Of a stretch of DNA of 64,000 nt, positions 13,401 to 23,192 are shown piece by piece. The position numbers were made by a program, and so were the translations under genes. The DNA is from Pohlia nutans. Taxonomy: Eukaryota > Streptophyta > Bryopsida > Bryales > Mniaceae. The DNA lies in assembly GCA_022496805.1 (NCBI GenBank), contig CM040085.1, positions 47,459,811-47,523,810 of the forward strand. Direction: 5' to 3'. Below the pieces are notes generated by a model. That model was given only the letters and a program-made list of their open reading frames with translations. It made no database searches and was not told the origin of the DNA. The stretch's first letter is position 1, and every line of letters begins with the position of its first letter.

Positions 13401-16400
13401 TAATGAACTTAATGTTAAAAGTGCACTTTTTTTCTTCCTTTTTATCCCACTCCACCTCTACAACCTTCAATATCACATCCATTTTGCTTCTAACATGGTT
13501 ATTAAAGCTAGAGGGGATATCCTAACCCCTAAACCCTAAACCCTAAACCCCTTTCCTATTAATATTTTTGACGATCATTCTGTAACCGTAAACCCTAAAC
13601 CCTAAAATCCCTTTCCTATTAATATCTTTGACGATCATTTCTGTGCAAAAATTGCTTGAGAAGAATTCACGCATAATACGCATTTCCCAGAAATTCATAT
13701 GCAAGTTTAATAAATTTGGTGTAGTGCTTAATAACAGACAGTATTGTAGCTTACAAGCCCTGATCTCTGTGAATGTTGGGATGCAGAAACGCCTTCTCGT
13801 GGATGTACAAGAGCAGGTGGAGCAACTGCTTGCAGTTGTTTTTGAGAATTACAAGTCTCTTGATGAAGATACAGTTTCTGGCCTGGCAGACATTTCTGCA
13901 CCTGTACGTGGGTCCGTGGCTCCTGCTTTAATCCCAGCAGTGCAGATCTATACACTATTACACGACATTCTTTCTGTGGAATCACAGAATACTCTTCGGA
14001 ACTATTTCAAGGTTTTTCCTTGATCCCTTACCCTTGTTTCCTCTGTTCCTGTGTAATAAAAATAGTATAACAAGTTAAGAAAATCATAATATATATGCTA
14101 CTCAATAATATAGAGCATTCTTTCTTGTTTCCATTGCATTATTACATGATTTTCTTGAACAATTACCAATTGGATGAAATGGGCGGATTTTCAAAACATT
14201 CATCATCCATTGTTGTTGCGGATTGTTGAGCCTGGATTTGGGGGTGAAATTGGTGTGGATTATTGGGATTTTGACAGACCGCAGCCATGAAACGATGCAA
14301 GCGGCTCATGATGGAAACTGATGAATTCGTGTCGAGCAACAATGAAGGATTTTTGATGGACCCTCTGAGCATGTCCAGTTCGTATCAGAAGATGAGAACT
14401 TTGTGCCTGAACATCCGCAGCGAAGTGCGTGCTGATATTGAAATACACAACAAGCACGTGCTGCCCAGGTCAGAATCATTGACAAGTCTAGTGACAAGCA
14501 CTCCCAGAAAATATCAGTCTAATATTTACTTACTGAAAACACTCACTGTTTCATCTGTTTAATGCTCACGAGTTGGCTGCATTGGGACGTATTATTATTA
14601 TGTGATTGATACTGATTTTGTTTTTATTGACTACTGTCAATGCAGCTCCATTGATTTGCCCAATATAGCAGCCAGCATATACGACATGGAGCTGGCGAAT
14701 CGCTTGCGAGCTTTTTTGGTGGCTTGTCCTCCACCTGCTCCTTCACCACCTGTTGCCGAACTCATGCTCTCCACTGCTGACTTCCAGCAGGACTTAGTCT
14801 CTTGGCGTATCAGGTGATTGTTTACTTTGCAATGATAGTTTTTCTTTTTAATCTTAGAAATTGCACTGCTTTCATTCAATTCTCATTATCTGTGTTGCTG
14901 GCTGGCATTGGTTACAGAACACAAAGAGGAGGAGTCAATGCCAAGGAATTATTCCACTTGTATATTGTTCTCTGGATTCAGGACAAGCGTCTGCATCTTC
15001 TTGATCTTTGCAAGTTTGATAAGGTAATATTTATCCCAGACCCAGCTCCTGAGAGTCTTCACTCCGATCTTCATCTGCTGAGCTCGTTAAATTATGAGCC
15101 AGAGTTTTTATTTATGGAATATTGAGCTAAAATATTTCTTGTGTCTACAGGAGCGATGCACATGGGTGACTACGCAGCACACCACTTCTCCGTCTGTGGA
15201 AGAAGTGTATGACCGTCTCAAGGATACTCTCAATGAGTATGAAGTGATCATCAGTCGCTGGCCTGAGTATACAGTCGCCCTTGAAAGTGTACGCTTCCTG
15301 TGATCCCAATCTGATCTCACCTTTTAGTACCTGAGCAAAAGGTTCAACCATCATTCTTGATGTTGTTATCAATATGTATCTTTTTCCAATAGAAGAAAAT
15401 ACTTACCATGCAAGTTGTAACAATTTCATTGCATTGACATCTCAAAATATTCACAAGAGACAACAATTTTTGTCGCTGAGGAATACTTGTGATTTCATAT
15501 ACTGTTCGATATATAGATGAAGTTTCAGATAATTCTATGACCGTCAACAAAACTACGAAGTTTAGGGTTTAGGGTTTAGAATAATTCTAGACCGCTTGCT
15601 GTGACTTGGTTTGATTGCAGGCTGTAGCAGATGTGGAAAGGGCTGTGATTGGAGCTCTTGAGAAGCAGTATGCGGAAGTGCTGCTGCCTCTCAAGGATGT
15701 GATGATCCCGAAGAAGTTTAGTCTGCAGTACATGCAAAAGCTGACTCGTCGGCAGAAACTCACCATCTACAGTGTGCCCAGCCAGCTTGGAGTGATGCTC
15801 AATAGCTTGAAGCGCTTGTTAGATACGTTACGACCGAGAATCGAATCCCAGATGAAGACTTGGGTGGCTTGTCTTCCCGAGCAAGGCGCCAGTGGACCTG
15901 ACCGTGTGGTGTTCGGAGAACGCCTCAACGAGGTCACCATTGAGCTTCGAGCCAAATATAAAAACTATTTACAATCCATTGTGGAGAAACTTGCCGACAA
16001 TGTAAGCAAGCATTTGTGTTTATATTCGGCATTCACGATTGTCAACTTTCAGGATTTAGGGTTTGGCGATTTATGGCACCTAACCATGATTTCAATTCAC
16101 CGACATCTTTCAATTGTTGTTTCGGAGTATTCCTACGAAGAGTTCAAAGAATCATAAACTGAGTTGGTTGTTATGGTGGACTGATTGTTACAGGCAAGGT
16201 TGCAAAGGACAACGAAACTGAAGAAAATACTTCAGGACACGAGAGAGGCGGGTGGTGAATCGGATATTCGGGAACGCATGCAACCTTTGAATACGCAACT
16301 TGTGGATACCATTTCTCATCTTCATGATGTCTTCACCACGCGAGTCTTTGTGGCCGTGTGTCGTGGCTTTTGGGACCGGATGGCTAGGGTATGAATGAAT

Positions 16401-17548
16401 GCTCTCTTACCCTACCTTTTTCCTCGACCAATTATCATACTTAACATTCTAGAGTGTGGAGCACTAACATATTGAAGAAATGGCTCACTTTTTGAAGGAA
16501 GAAATTTATTCCGCTACCAGGCATGCAATCAGTGTTAGAGGAGCTAACTTGTTAACATGCCGACTAAGGACTGAATGAAAGGAAACAAATAATGCCACAC
16601 ATAACATGAGCTCAAGATTGTGACAAGGAACCTGTAACAATTCTTTTTTCGTGGCATTTTCACTCATTGATGTTTTCCAAGTATGTTATGTCAAGAATGT
16701 TATGTCATACCGATACACTTTAGGAAGATTTGTTGATTTTGAACTCTGAATCTCACTGAATGAATTGGATTTTGTGTGGTGGTGCAGGATGTGCTTCACT
16801 TCCTGGAGAATAGGAAAGGCAACAGGTCGTGGTACAAAGGCTCATCATTTGCCCTCGGAGTAAGTGCTCAGATTCCTTAATTTCCCAGCAATGTGGATGT
16901 TTACAGCGTTGCAATTCTGTTGTAAATCATGAAGTCTGGCTCCATATGATCACCGTGACCAGAGAAACCTCGCCATGGACTACTTCACAGTTTTAAGAGT
17001 TGGAAACGACGTTAATGCTGAGTTGTATCATTCAAATTTGAGTGTCCAGATCTGTACGTACTTCTTAGTTGATCAAAGAGCTCACTATTGAACAAACGAG
17101 GTCGTATGGGTTATATGACATGAGAGAGGGACCCAGTTGCCGCCAAACTTGGACTTGATATAATGGGAAAACTCTCTCCCTTTACGATGTCTAAACATTC
17201 AGATCCCTAAACCCTAAATCCATTAATAGCTACTTTCAAAGAATGTTTTGGCTCATATCCATTATCGCAACCTAGATCAAACTAATCCATCAACATAAAT
17301 AGTTGGTAAACGAAGATTGAGCTCTTTAGGTCCTGGAGGATTGAAAACCTTGAGAGTGACGCGGGTTTGTTTTGTGTTGTGAATGACAGATTCTAGATGA
17401 CGTGTTTGCAACCCAAATGCAACGGTTGCAGGGTCGGGCACTGCAAGAGAAAGACCTGGAGCCTCCTCGCTCGGTGGCGGAGGCTCGATCCATGCTGTCA
17501 CGGGATGCACAAAACGGCACAGACTCGTCTTCCTTGTTCTTCTATTGA
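7408..17548 (+). CDS. C2-type conserved plant protein, 1359 aa, 22 exons
   Basis: Exons: 7408-7958, 8378-8669, 8910-8996, 9156-9370, 9762-9872, 10045-10179, 10676-10797, 11071-11412, 11909-11996, 12193-12298, 12616-12729, 12918-13081, 13217-13334, 13787-14011, 14278-14468, 14646-14813, 14918-15023, 15151-15288, 15621-16001, 16194-16388, 16788-16859, 17390-17548. The sum is 4080 nt and all phases fit. The start is fixed by an in-frame stop just upstream. Order: a Ser/Arg-rich disordered N-terminus with two RHGAYTGSGRFD copies; a Pro-rich stretch; WQALVAYDACVRLCL; VRKLKISAKPQPAF; a C2-like beta region (FTCLLRLKS to RVRWYNIYSEPE); then a long helical region (ILSVESQNTLRNYFK, YSVPSQLGVMLNSLKRLLD). 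This matches the large, poorly characterised land-plant family that includes Arabidopsis At4g24610 and At5g65440, from memory. Automated names for it are misleading and no function is established. Membrane or lipid contact through the C2-like part is inference. Confidence 0.85.
9021..9145. repeat. Decayed TTAA element in intron 3
   Basis: One end, TTAACCCTTAAAGGACCAG, matches the GGACCA-type TTAA ends. The following bases resemble the interior of the copies near 12307 and 18000-18202. No right end is visible; the extent is approximate. Confidence 0.5.
11787..11819. repeat. Interstitial telomere-like tract
   Basis: Degenerate GGTTTAGGGTTTAG array in intron 8 of the 22-exon gene, matching the plant telomere unit TTTAGGG. 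Confidence 0.75.
12307..12500. repeat. Decayed TTAA element in intron 10
   Basis: Begins TTAACCCCTG and ends GGTCTTTTAGGGA without the closing TTAA. The interior (CCCATCTGAGTTTACAACATG) parallels the fragment ending at 18202. It lies fully in an intron. Confidence 0.55.
13521..13660. repeat. Telomere-like tract with 65-bp tandem duplication
   Basis: CCCTAAACCCTAAACCC (13528-13550) followed by CTTTCCTATTAATAT and TTTGACGATCAT; the same order recurs at 13590-13640 (AAACCCTAAACCCTAAA, CTTTCCTATTAATAT, TTTGACGATCAT). A segment of about 65 bp carrying telomere repeats has thus been tandemly duplicated in intron 13. Confidence 0.75.
15561..15579. repeat. Interstitial telomere-like tract
   Basis: TTTAGGGTTTAGGGTTTAG in intron 18 of the 22-exon gene, two and a half perfect plant telomere units. 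Confidence 0.75.
17205..17219. repeat. Interstitial telomere-like tract
   Basis: CCCTAAACCCTAAAT in the last intron of the 22-exon gene. Confidence 0.65.
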
Positions 17549-18308
17549 CCAAGTGATGTTCATTCAACCCAATTTTCATATATGATACAATATTATTATT
17601 GTCAGTCTTGTAATGTACGATACTCGGAAGGGCGACTGAAAACCAACCAACTAGCGGAGGAAGATATGAGTGGCAGATGTACCCGTAGTCTACATATGAC
17701 GAGCACACGGATGAAGGGTGGGCTCTCCAGTTATTAGGACCCTAAACCTGTAACCTGTAACCTGTACAGTATTATTATAATCTGGAGGCGGGTAAACCCT
17801 GTAGTAGTAATACATGTTCGGCATTAAGATTATTCCACCCAGGCACGCATGTGCTGTCAAAGCGAGATTCTTATTTGTTATCTTGGGATCCAAGCAATAC
17901 AATGATTATTTAATTATGTTCTTTCTCAAGTGTCACTTGAATTATGGAAGACTTTTGTGTGTACGAGACCAAAAAAAAGGCATTTTACTCCAAGAAGTCC
18001 AAATTGGGCCTCGTATTTTTATTTTTTTTAGTAGTTTTGAGTAGGTTCTTTGTGGACTTCCTTTTGTTCAAATTTGTTTCCTGACCATCGTTCACTGTTT
18101 CCAGTGATACAAAATTTAGTCCCATCTGAATTATATATTTCACAATATGATTAATTGAATTTGTCATTTTAAAACCATGAATCCTTGGTCCTTTAGGGGT
18201 TAATTTTATGAGTTGACTTTCTTTTGTTGTTTTCTTCTTTGAGGCCTTTGTTGTCACCTTTTTTGAATATCACATCTCTCTCTAGTGACAATACTTCTTA
18301 TCTGTTTC
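17549..18308. other. Spacer with a TTAA-element remnant
   Basis: 3' flank of the 22-exon gene with a triple AACCTGT (17746-17766). From about 18000 to 18202 it holds a right-end fragment of the GGACC-type TTAA family, ending TTGGTCCTTTAGGGGTTAA. A reversed piece of the same fragment occurs at 35121-35175. No gene seen. Confidence 0.5.
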
Positions 18309-18728
18309 TTAACCCCTAGACGTCCAATCGTCTAGAAAGTGGATGATGTACAATTTTCTCATCCATCATTGACTTTTTGTAGTGTGGATTTTTTACTATA
18401 TATTTTATGGGATCTTAGTCTCATACATGTGTGATCCAATTAGAAAGGGGATGATTTGTGAGATTTTTATGCCTCATTGCATGTTGTAGTGATTCACCCA
18501 AAATTTTGAAGATTTCAGTATAAAAGTGTTTTTAAAAAAGTCAACTCATAAAATTAAGCAACCAAAAAATCTCCAAAAATCACTACTCTTAGAGTATTGC
18601 ATTTCAACGAATCACAACAAATTTAATGTACAAATTGTCAATATCTTATTTGTAATCAAATTTAAAAAGCATTTTGAATTTTAAGTTTCAAATTTTATAC
18701 AAAAATATTGGTGACAATAGTCATAGAT

Positions 18729-19312
18729 TTAACGCCTAACTGCCTGAGCGTCCATTATTTGGACGATGTATAGATTTCATCCATAATTTCTCATCCGTCA
18801 TGCACGTTTTGCAGTGTGGAATTTTTACTGTAGATTCTATGGGAAGTTAGCTTCATGCATATGTGACTGATTAGAAAGGGGATGATTTATGAGATTTATT
18901 ATGCCTCATTTCATGTTGTAGTGATTCATCCAAAATTTTGAAGATTTCAGTGTAAAAGTGCTCGAAAAAAAGTTAACTTATAAAATTAAGCAATCAAAAA
19001 ATCTCCAAAAATCACTTCACTTAAAGTACTACATTTCAACCAATCACAAAAAAATTCATCCATAGATTGTCAATATCTTATTCGTAATTGAATTACAAAA
19101 TAATTTTGAATTTCATGTTTCAAATTTTATACAAAATTATTGGTAATAGCAATCATAGATCTAACCGTATGGATAGAATCCAAAATTCATAATGTACAAC
19201 TTTTATTCATATATCAAGTTCAAAATATCCCTCTAGGTTGCATTTTATAATGCATCTTTGCAAAATTGAAGAATTTGGAGAGGGCTCTAGGCATTTAGGG
19301 TTTAGGGATTAA
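18729..19312. repeat. Inner TTAA element, family 1
   Basis: 584 bp, TTAACGCCTAACTGCC at the left and GGGTTTAGGGATTAA at the right. It sits precisely at an internal TTAA of the outer element 18309-19564, so the duplicated target is TTAA. Confidence 0.85.
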
Positions 19313-19386
19313 ACCGTATGGATAGAATCAAAAATTCCTTATGTTCAACTTTTATTCATCTATCAAGTTCAAAACATCCCTCTTAG

Positions 19387-19481
19387 CCCGCTCGGCTTTG
19401 CAGCGGTGTTTTTGTTTTGTGTCTGGTCTTTTGACTCTGCCGTGGAATAAAGGTACCACTTGCTTAAAAAAAAAAAAAAAA
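19387..19481 (+). mobile_element. Short poly(A) retroposed insertion with 16-bp target duplication
   Basis: The 16-bp sequence AAAACATCCCTCTTAG occurs at 19371-19386 and again at 19482-19497. Between them is a roughly 80-bp GC-richer sequence (CCCGCTCGGCTTTGCAGCGG on) with AATAAA about 17 bp before a run of about 20 A. Flanking duplications plus an A tail are the signature of LINE-machinery retroposition of an mRNA 3' end or a short SINE. Confidence 0.85.
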
Positions 19482-19564
19482 AAAACATCCCTCTTAGTTA
19501 CATTTTATAAGACATCTTTGAAATTCTCCAAATCTGGAGAGGAGTGAGGACATTTAGGGGTTAA

Positions 19565-19872
19565 ACCTAGGTATCACCCGGATATAGCACCTAGGTTACA
19601 CAGGTGTAATACCCTGATATTACCTATATGGATAGAGCATCCATGGAGCTTGGAGTGCTTTTCAAGGCAAGCAAAAATGCTAAACTGTCTTGACAAAAAA
19701 GAACTCACTGGTGCTAAATTGCTAATATTGTCGGTGGAGTACTGACGAAGGCAAGCGTTGACAATTGATGCAAATACCGAGGTGATGGCCACCACCTTCT
19801 GGCGCATTTCCTGCTCTCTGATTCTTCTGTCTGCACCCTCGTTTATCATGCAGCAGCAAAGTAAGTTATAAG
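19565..19872. repeat. Second copy of dispersed repeat, with exon-like open frame on minus strand
   Basis: Starts AACCTAGGTATCAC like 5721 on and carries the tail GAGCATCCATGGAGCTT to CAAAAATGCTAAAC (19637-19685). A minus-strand frame 19849-19574 begins MINEGADRRIREQEMRQK and is protein-like in its first 45 residues; it then enters the shared tail. I do not recognise it. The 6113-6370 copy has a different protein-like stretch before the same tail. Confidence 0.45.
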
Positions 19873-20228
19873 TTAACCCTTAAACGTCAAGGTAAGTCCC
19901 ATGGGCTTATTTAAAAGAGAATAATCAAGAAAAAAGTAGATTTTCTCAACCAAATCAAGCGTGGATTGGTGCGTTGGAAAGCTACTGAAAAAGTGATCTA
20001 GATTGCAAATTTGCGCCTCATTTGAGAGATTGTGGAATCGTTGGTAAGCAATCAAAGTTATGAAATTGAACAAGTTTTTGAGGTTGGGGCAGTTGAGATG
20101 CCGCAGTGCTACAGTGCTGGCCGGCAGTGTCCCGCAGAGCCGTTTTTGCATTTTTTTTTTGTTCCCTCCGAAAATTTAGATGCCTTCCGGGCTGCCCCGC
20201 CCAGGCCCTCTTGACGTTTAAGGGTTAA
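19873..20228. repeat. TTAA-bounded element, family 3
   Basis: 356 bp with perfect 19-bp inverted ends, TTAACCCTTAAACGTCAAG and its complement ending at 20228. Interior GC is higher than in family 1. The same end type bounds the element at 28103-28796. Confidence 0.85.
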
Positions 20229-20895
20229 TGTGGCGTTCGACTCAGGTAGATCTTCTCTCTAATTTTCTGAAGTATTGGCCGTATTGTGTTGTATCCACCA
20301 CAGCCTTGTGGGTGCACTTGTACTCAAGATGGTCGGTGTTCGCTAGATCTGTGTTTCTCATTTTCGACTTTCCGTTTCTGTCACTCTTCCTGCTCCGCTG
20401 CCTGCTAGACGTCCAACTATAAGCGGCTGCGGTTCCTTGTCTGCACTTTGCCCTTTCAAGCAACAAAGATCTGGAGAGCTGTTCCACTAGGTACAATTTC
20501 ACGTACAATTTCACGTACTTTTCTGAAGCTCTTAGCAACTTATTGCGTTGGAAACCGTAGCTTAATTTGGGCGGGAGTGATCATTCCTTCTATGAGATTT
20601 TTGGGGAGCTTTTGGCTATGAGGGACTGATCCTTTGGTCCTGCGAACACACGGATGCTACTATAGCTAATAAGTCAAAGAATTACTCCATTAATCTTTCT
20701 CTGGTTTTGAGCCCAACGTCGTCTAGTCTGGTTTGGCTCTACATGAATACCGGTTTTGAGTGATGAAGTGGTTAGACCCCTTCAATCCAATTACCTAGAT
20801 ATTTAATGTTAGTGCAACACTGTCTGAGATGGTTGCGTTTTAATTGTGGGCAGTGTGCAGATCTTATATTGCGACCTTCGCTTCATTTTGTGATC
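20229..20895 (+). promoter_or_regulatory. Upstream region of the kinase gene
   Basis: Non-coding 667 bp between a TTAA element and the kinase start. An in-frame upstream ATG at 20806 exists, so transcription must start before or within this stretch. No core promoter motif can be assigned securely. Confidence 0.35.
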
Positions 20896-22512
20896 ATGTC
20901 TCAAGAGCACGGTACGGCCGTGGATGGCAGTTTAGGAGATGCCTGTGATGACACCAGCTCACCATCAAGGCGAACCAGCGAAGCTCCTGCATTTTCGTTC
21001 TCGTTTATCTGGCCCAGTTTGTGTGCAGTACTATATTCCATTTTCAATAGAATTTTTTGTTTGCCTAAGACGAAAAGAAAAGACTTACCTCCATCTTCAT
21101 CAAATTTTGCGCCCTCCCCGTCAGTGTACTCTAGTTCTACAAGCACCGAGAGTGAATGTACTGAAATCGAAGCATCTAGAAATTTTTGGTCCGAAGTAGT
21201 ACAGCCAATCAGTGATACTGAAAATTCAGCGGAGGCGGATGCAGAAGCCTTTAAGAGCTTCCAGAAGCAGTGGCCTGCTTTCTTCAAGGACTGGAGTGAT
21301 GAGTTGGAGGTGGGTAAAATGATTGGAGAGGGAGCGCAGGGCGAAATTTGGGAAGCCTCTTACGTGCGGCCTGACGGCACCAAACGTGATATTGTCTTGA
21401 AGGTGTTCAAAAGGGGAATTGCCTTACAAGACCTGCGGAAGCAATGGCCCCTCGGAATGCTGGATCAAGGTCTCCGCCATTACTTCCAACATTCTTGTTC
21501 AATATTGGGAGGAACATTGTTGAAGAACGGGAGATTTGCGTTTCGGATGTGGAGATTTTGGGGAGATTTGGGGAAGCTCATTAAACTCAAAATGCAGCAA
21601 AACCACTACCAAGGGCCCCCTTTTACATTTGACAAGGCTAAGAGTATCATGCTGGAGATTGCACGTGGGATGCAAGAGTTACACGAGGACAATATTTTGC
21701 ATAGAGATCTAAAATCAGGTAATGTGCTCATTGATTCAAAGTCATGGAACCCAAGCAGCTCCACGGAGACTTTTGATCCGACAATGGATGTATTTTACTG
21801 TTACGTGGCAGACTTTGAATGCTCCGTTGGGGTTGTGGGGACTTCAGTTTGGAGGGAACCAGCAATATTGCAACATGTAAAGAATAAGAGTGTGGGATCA
21901 ATTGAGTTTTCTCAAGCTGGGGATATATACAGCTACGCGATGACCTGTTATGAAATCCTAACAGGTCGTATCCCTTATGAGGACCTTCAAGGAATTGATT
22001 ATATTGATGTTGTTCTGAGCGGTAATAGACCTACCTTACCCAATTACATTGGATCTTCATTGAAGGCCCTCTTGAATAGGTGTTGGCATCAAGACCCTTT
22101 GCAGAGGCCTAGTTTCAAAGAAATAGTAAATCATTTGCATCCTCCTGGGTGGGATTGGCGTGGCTTTTGGGAGCATGAGCCTAGTTCCAAAGATATAGTG
22201 CCAGATAGTTTAGATCGTCCCAAGTGGAATGGTCCGACCTTTGGAGAACTAGCAGATCGTTTTGAAACTGGAGAACAATTTAGTTTGAAGGAAATAGTGG
22301 ATGGATTACAAAACCCCAGGTGGGATCAACCTACTTTTGACGACTTCATAGCTACGATGAGACCTATCAGGTGGAATCGTCCAAGCAAAATCACTCTCCC
22401 AAAGAAGAATCTGAAAGTGCAGGGATTACAAAAACTTCTACCGAAACGCCCCCCACTTTGGCCTGTAAACCGTGTTATAAAAGGGAGAGACTTGGGGAGA
22501 CCAACTAATTAA
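20896..22512 (+). CDS. Intron-less TKL-like protein kinase with DFE motif, 538 aa
   Basis: Start chosen at MSQEHGT; an in-frame ATG at 20806 would add 30 residues. Residues 33-57 are hydrophobic and followed by KTKRK, a possible membrane anchor. The kinase domain spans about 137-414: glycine loop GEGAQGEIW (144-152), Lys169 in VLKVFK, HRDLKSGN (269-276), DFE at 306-308 in place of DFG, WREPAIL as the APE region, and CWHQDPLQRPSF. HRD Asp271, Asn276 and Asp306 are present, so catalysis is possible despite DFE. The tail 415-538 repeats a W..PTF / RPSF-like motif. The gene has no intron, unlike its neighbours, and may be a retrocopy or a lineage-expanded type. Substrate unknown. Serine/threonine or TKL class is inferred from motif style. 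Confidence 0.85.
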   Translation: MSQEHGTAVDGSLGDACDDTSSPSRRTSEAPAFSFSFIWPSLCAVLYSIFNRIFCLPKTKRKDLPPSSSNFAPSPSVYSSSTSTESECTEIEASRNFWSEVVQPISDTENSAEADAEAFKSFQKQWPAFFKDWSDELEVGKMIGEGAQGEIWEASYVRPDGTKRDIVLKVFKRGIALQDLRKQWPLGMLDQGLRHYFQHSCSILGGTLLKNGRFAFRMWRFWGDLGKLIKLKMQQNHYQGPPFTFDKAKSIMLEIARGMQELHEDNILHRDLKSGNVLIDSKSWNPSSSTETFDPTMDVFYCYVADFECSVGVVGTSVWREPAILQHVKNKSVGSIEFSQAGDIYSYAMTCYEILTGRIPYEDLQGIDYIDVVLSGNRPTLPNYIGSSLKALLNRCWHQDPLQRPSFKEIVNHLHPPGWDWRGFWEHEPSSKDIVPDSLDRPKWNGPTFGELADRFETGEQFSLKEIVDGLQNPRWDQPTFDDFIATMRPIRWNRPSKITLPKKNLKVQGLQKLLPKRPPLWPVNRVIKGRDLGRPTN

Positions 22513-22669
22513 ATTATTGCGTCTTGAAAGCTTCAAGAAGCCAAGGCTCCCCTTACTGGGAAGATTTGGCCGACTGCCTGTCGTTGACATATGTTCAAGC
22601 TCAAGTGAAAGCGAAAGCGAAAGCTTTGAAGTTCGCGGGAGACCAATTTCACGGAGGTGGAGCATCTAG
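22513..22669 (+). pseudogene. Frameshifted continuation of the kinase tail
   Basis: In the +1 frame relative to the kinase an open stretch crosses the kinase stop and runs about 50 codons to TAG at 22667. It contains LPLLGRFGRLPVV, resembling the last in-frame repeats (LLPKRPPLWPVN), then SSSSESESES. A single-base frameshift near 22490-22510 would explain it; alternatively it is chance 3' UTR sequence. Confidence 0.35.
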
Positions 22670-23192
22670 CTATCAGCAGTTTCAGGAATAGCGAATTGAA
22701 GGCAGAAGGGATCCTTGGCCATAGCTTGAAGACATGATTCTTTTAGCAACAAGTAAATATGGATTTTATGGTATTTAGAAGCATTTATAGTTGATTTTGA
22801 TTCAAGAATAGCTTAGGGCTGGGGATATGTGAGAAAACGTACACTGGGCTTGATCCGGTTTCAGAAGATTACCTCATTCATCCATATGAGGAGTACCGTG
22901 ATTAGTTGTAAATGGCAGTATTTGCTTACCGCTTTGTTCAAGTGTACATGTAAGGTTCTCTCGTCTCGTAGTTGACTCAGGCCTACAGTTTACTCAATTT
23001 TAGTTTGAAGGAAACAGACGAGGAGCTTTGAGAGAATTCATCTCTTGGCGTGAACAATATTGCTTTCGGAGCTGGATTGACAGATGATCTAGGGATCCTG
23101 GAACTAGATGTGTTTTAGTATTGTTATTATTAAATTGAGTTCTTGAATTAGGAAGGCCAGAATGAATGATTGATGTCGTGTACCCTTGTTCA
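22670..23192. other. Kinase 3' flank
   Basis: Probable 3' UTR and spacer. No gene or bounded repeat seen. Confidence 0.4.

Larger units (their letters stand above)
18309..19564. repeat. TTAA element, family 1, interrupted by a second TTAA element
   Basis: Left end TTAACCCCTAGACGTCC at 18309, right end ACATTTAGGGGTTAA finishing at 19564. At 18729-19312 a second full family-1 element is inserted. The outer sequence stops at CATAGAT-TTAA and resumes ACCGTATGGATAGAATC after the inner right TTAA, the order seen uninterrupted in other family copies. The distal part also holds a 95-bp poly(A) insert. Confidence 0.85.

Noticed and set aside
13521..13660. CRISPR-like short direct repeats
   Set aside because: The repeats are plant telomere units and a single duplication, not an array with unique spacers; the DNA is eukaryotic.
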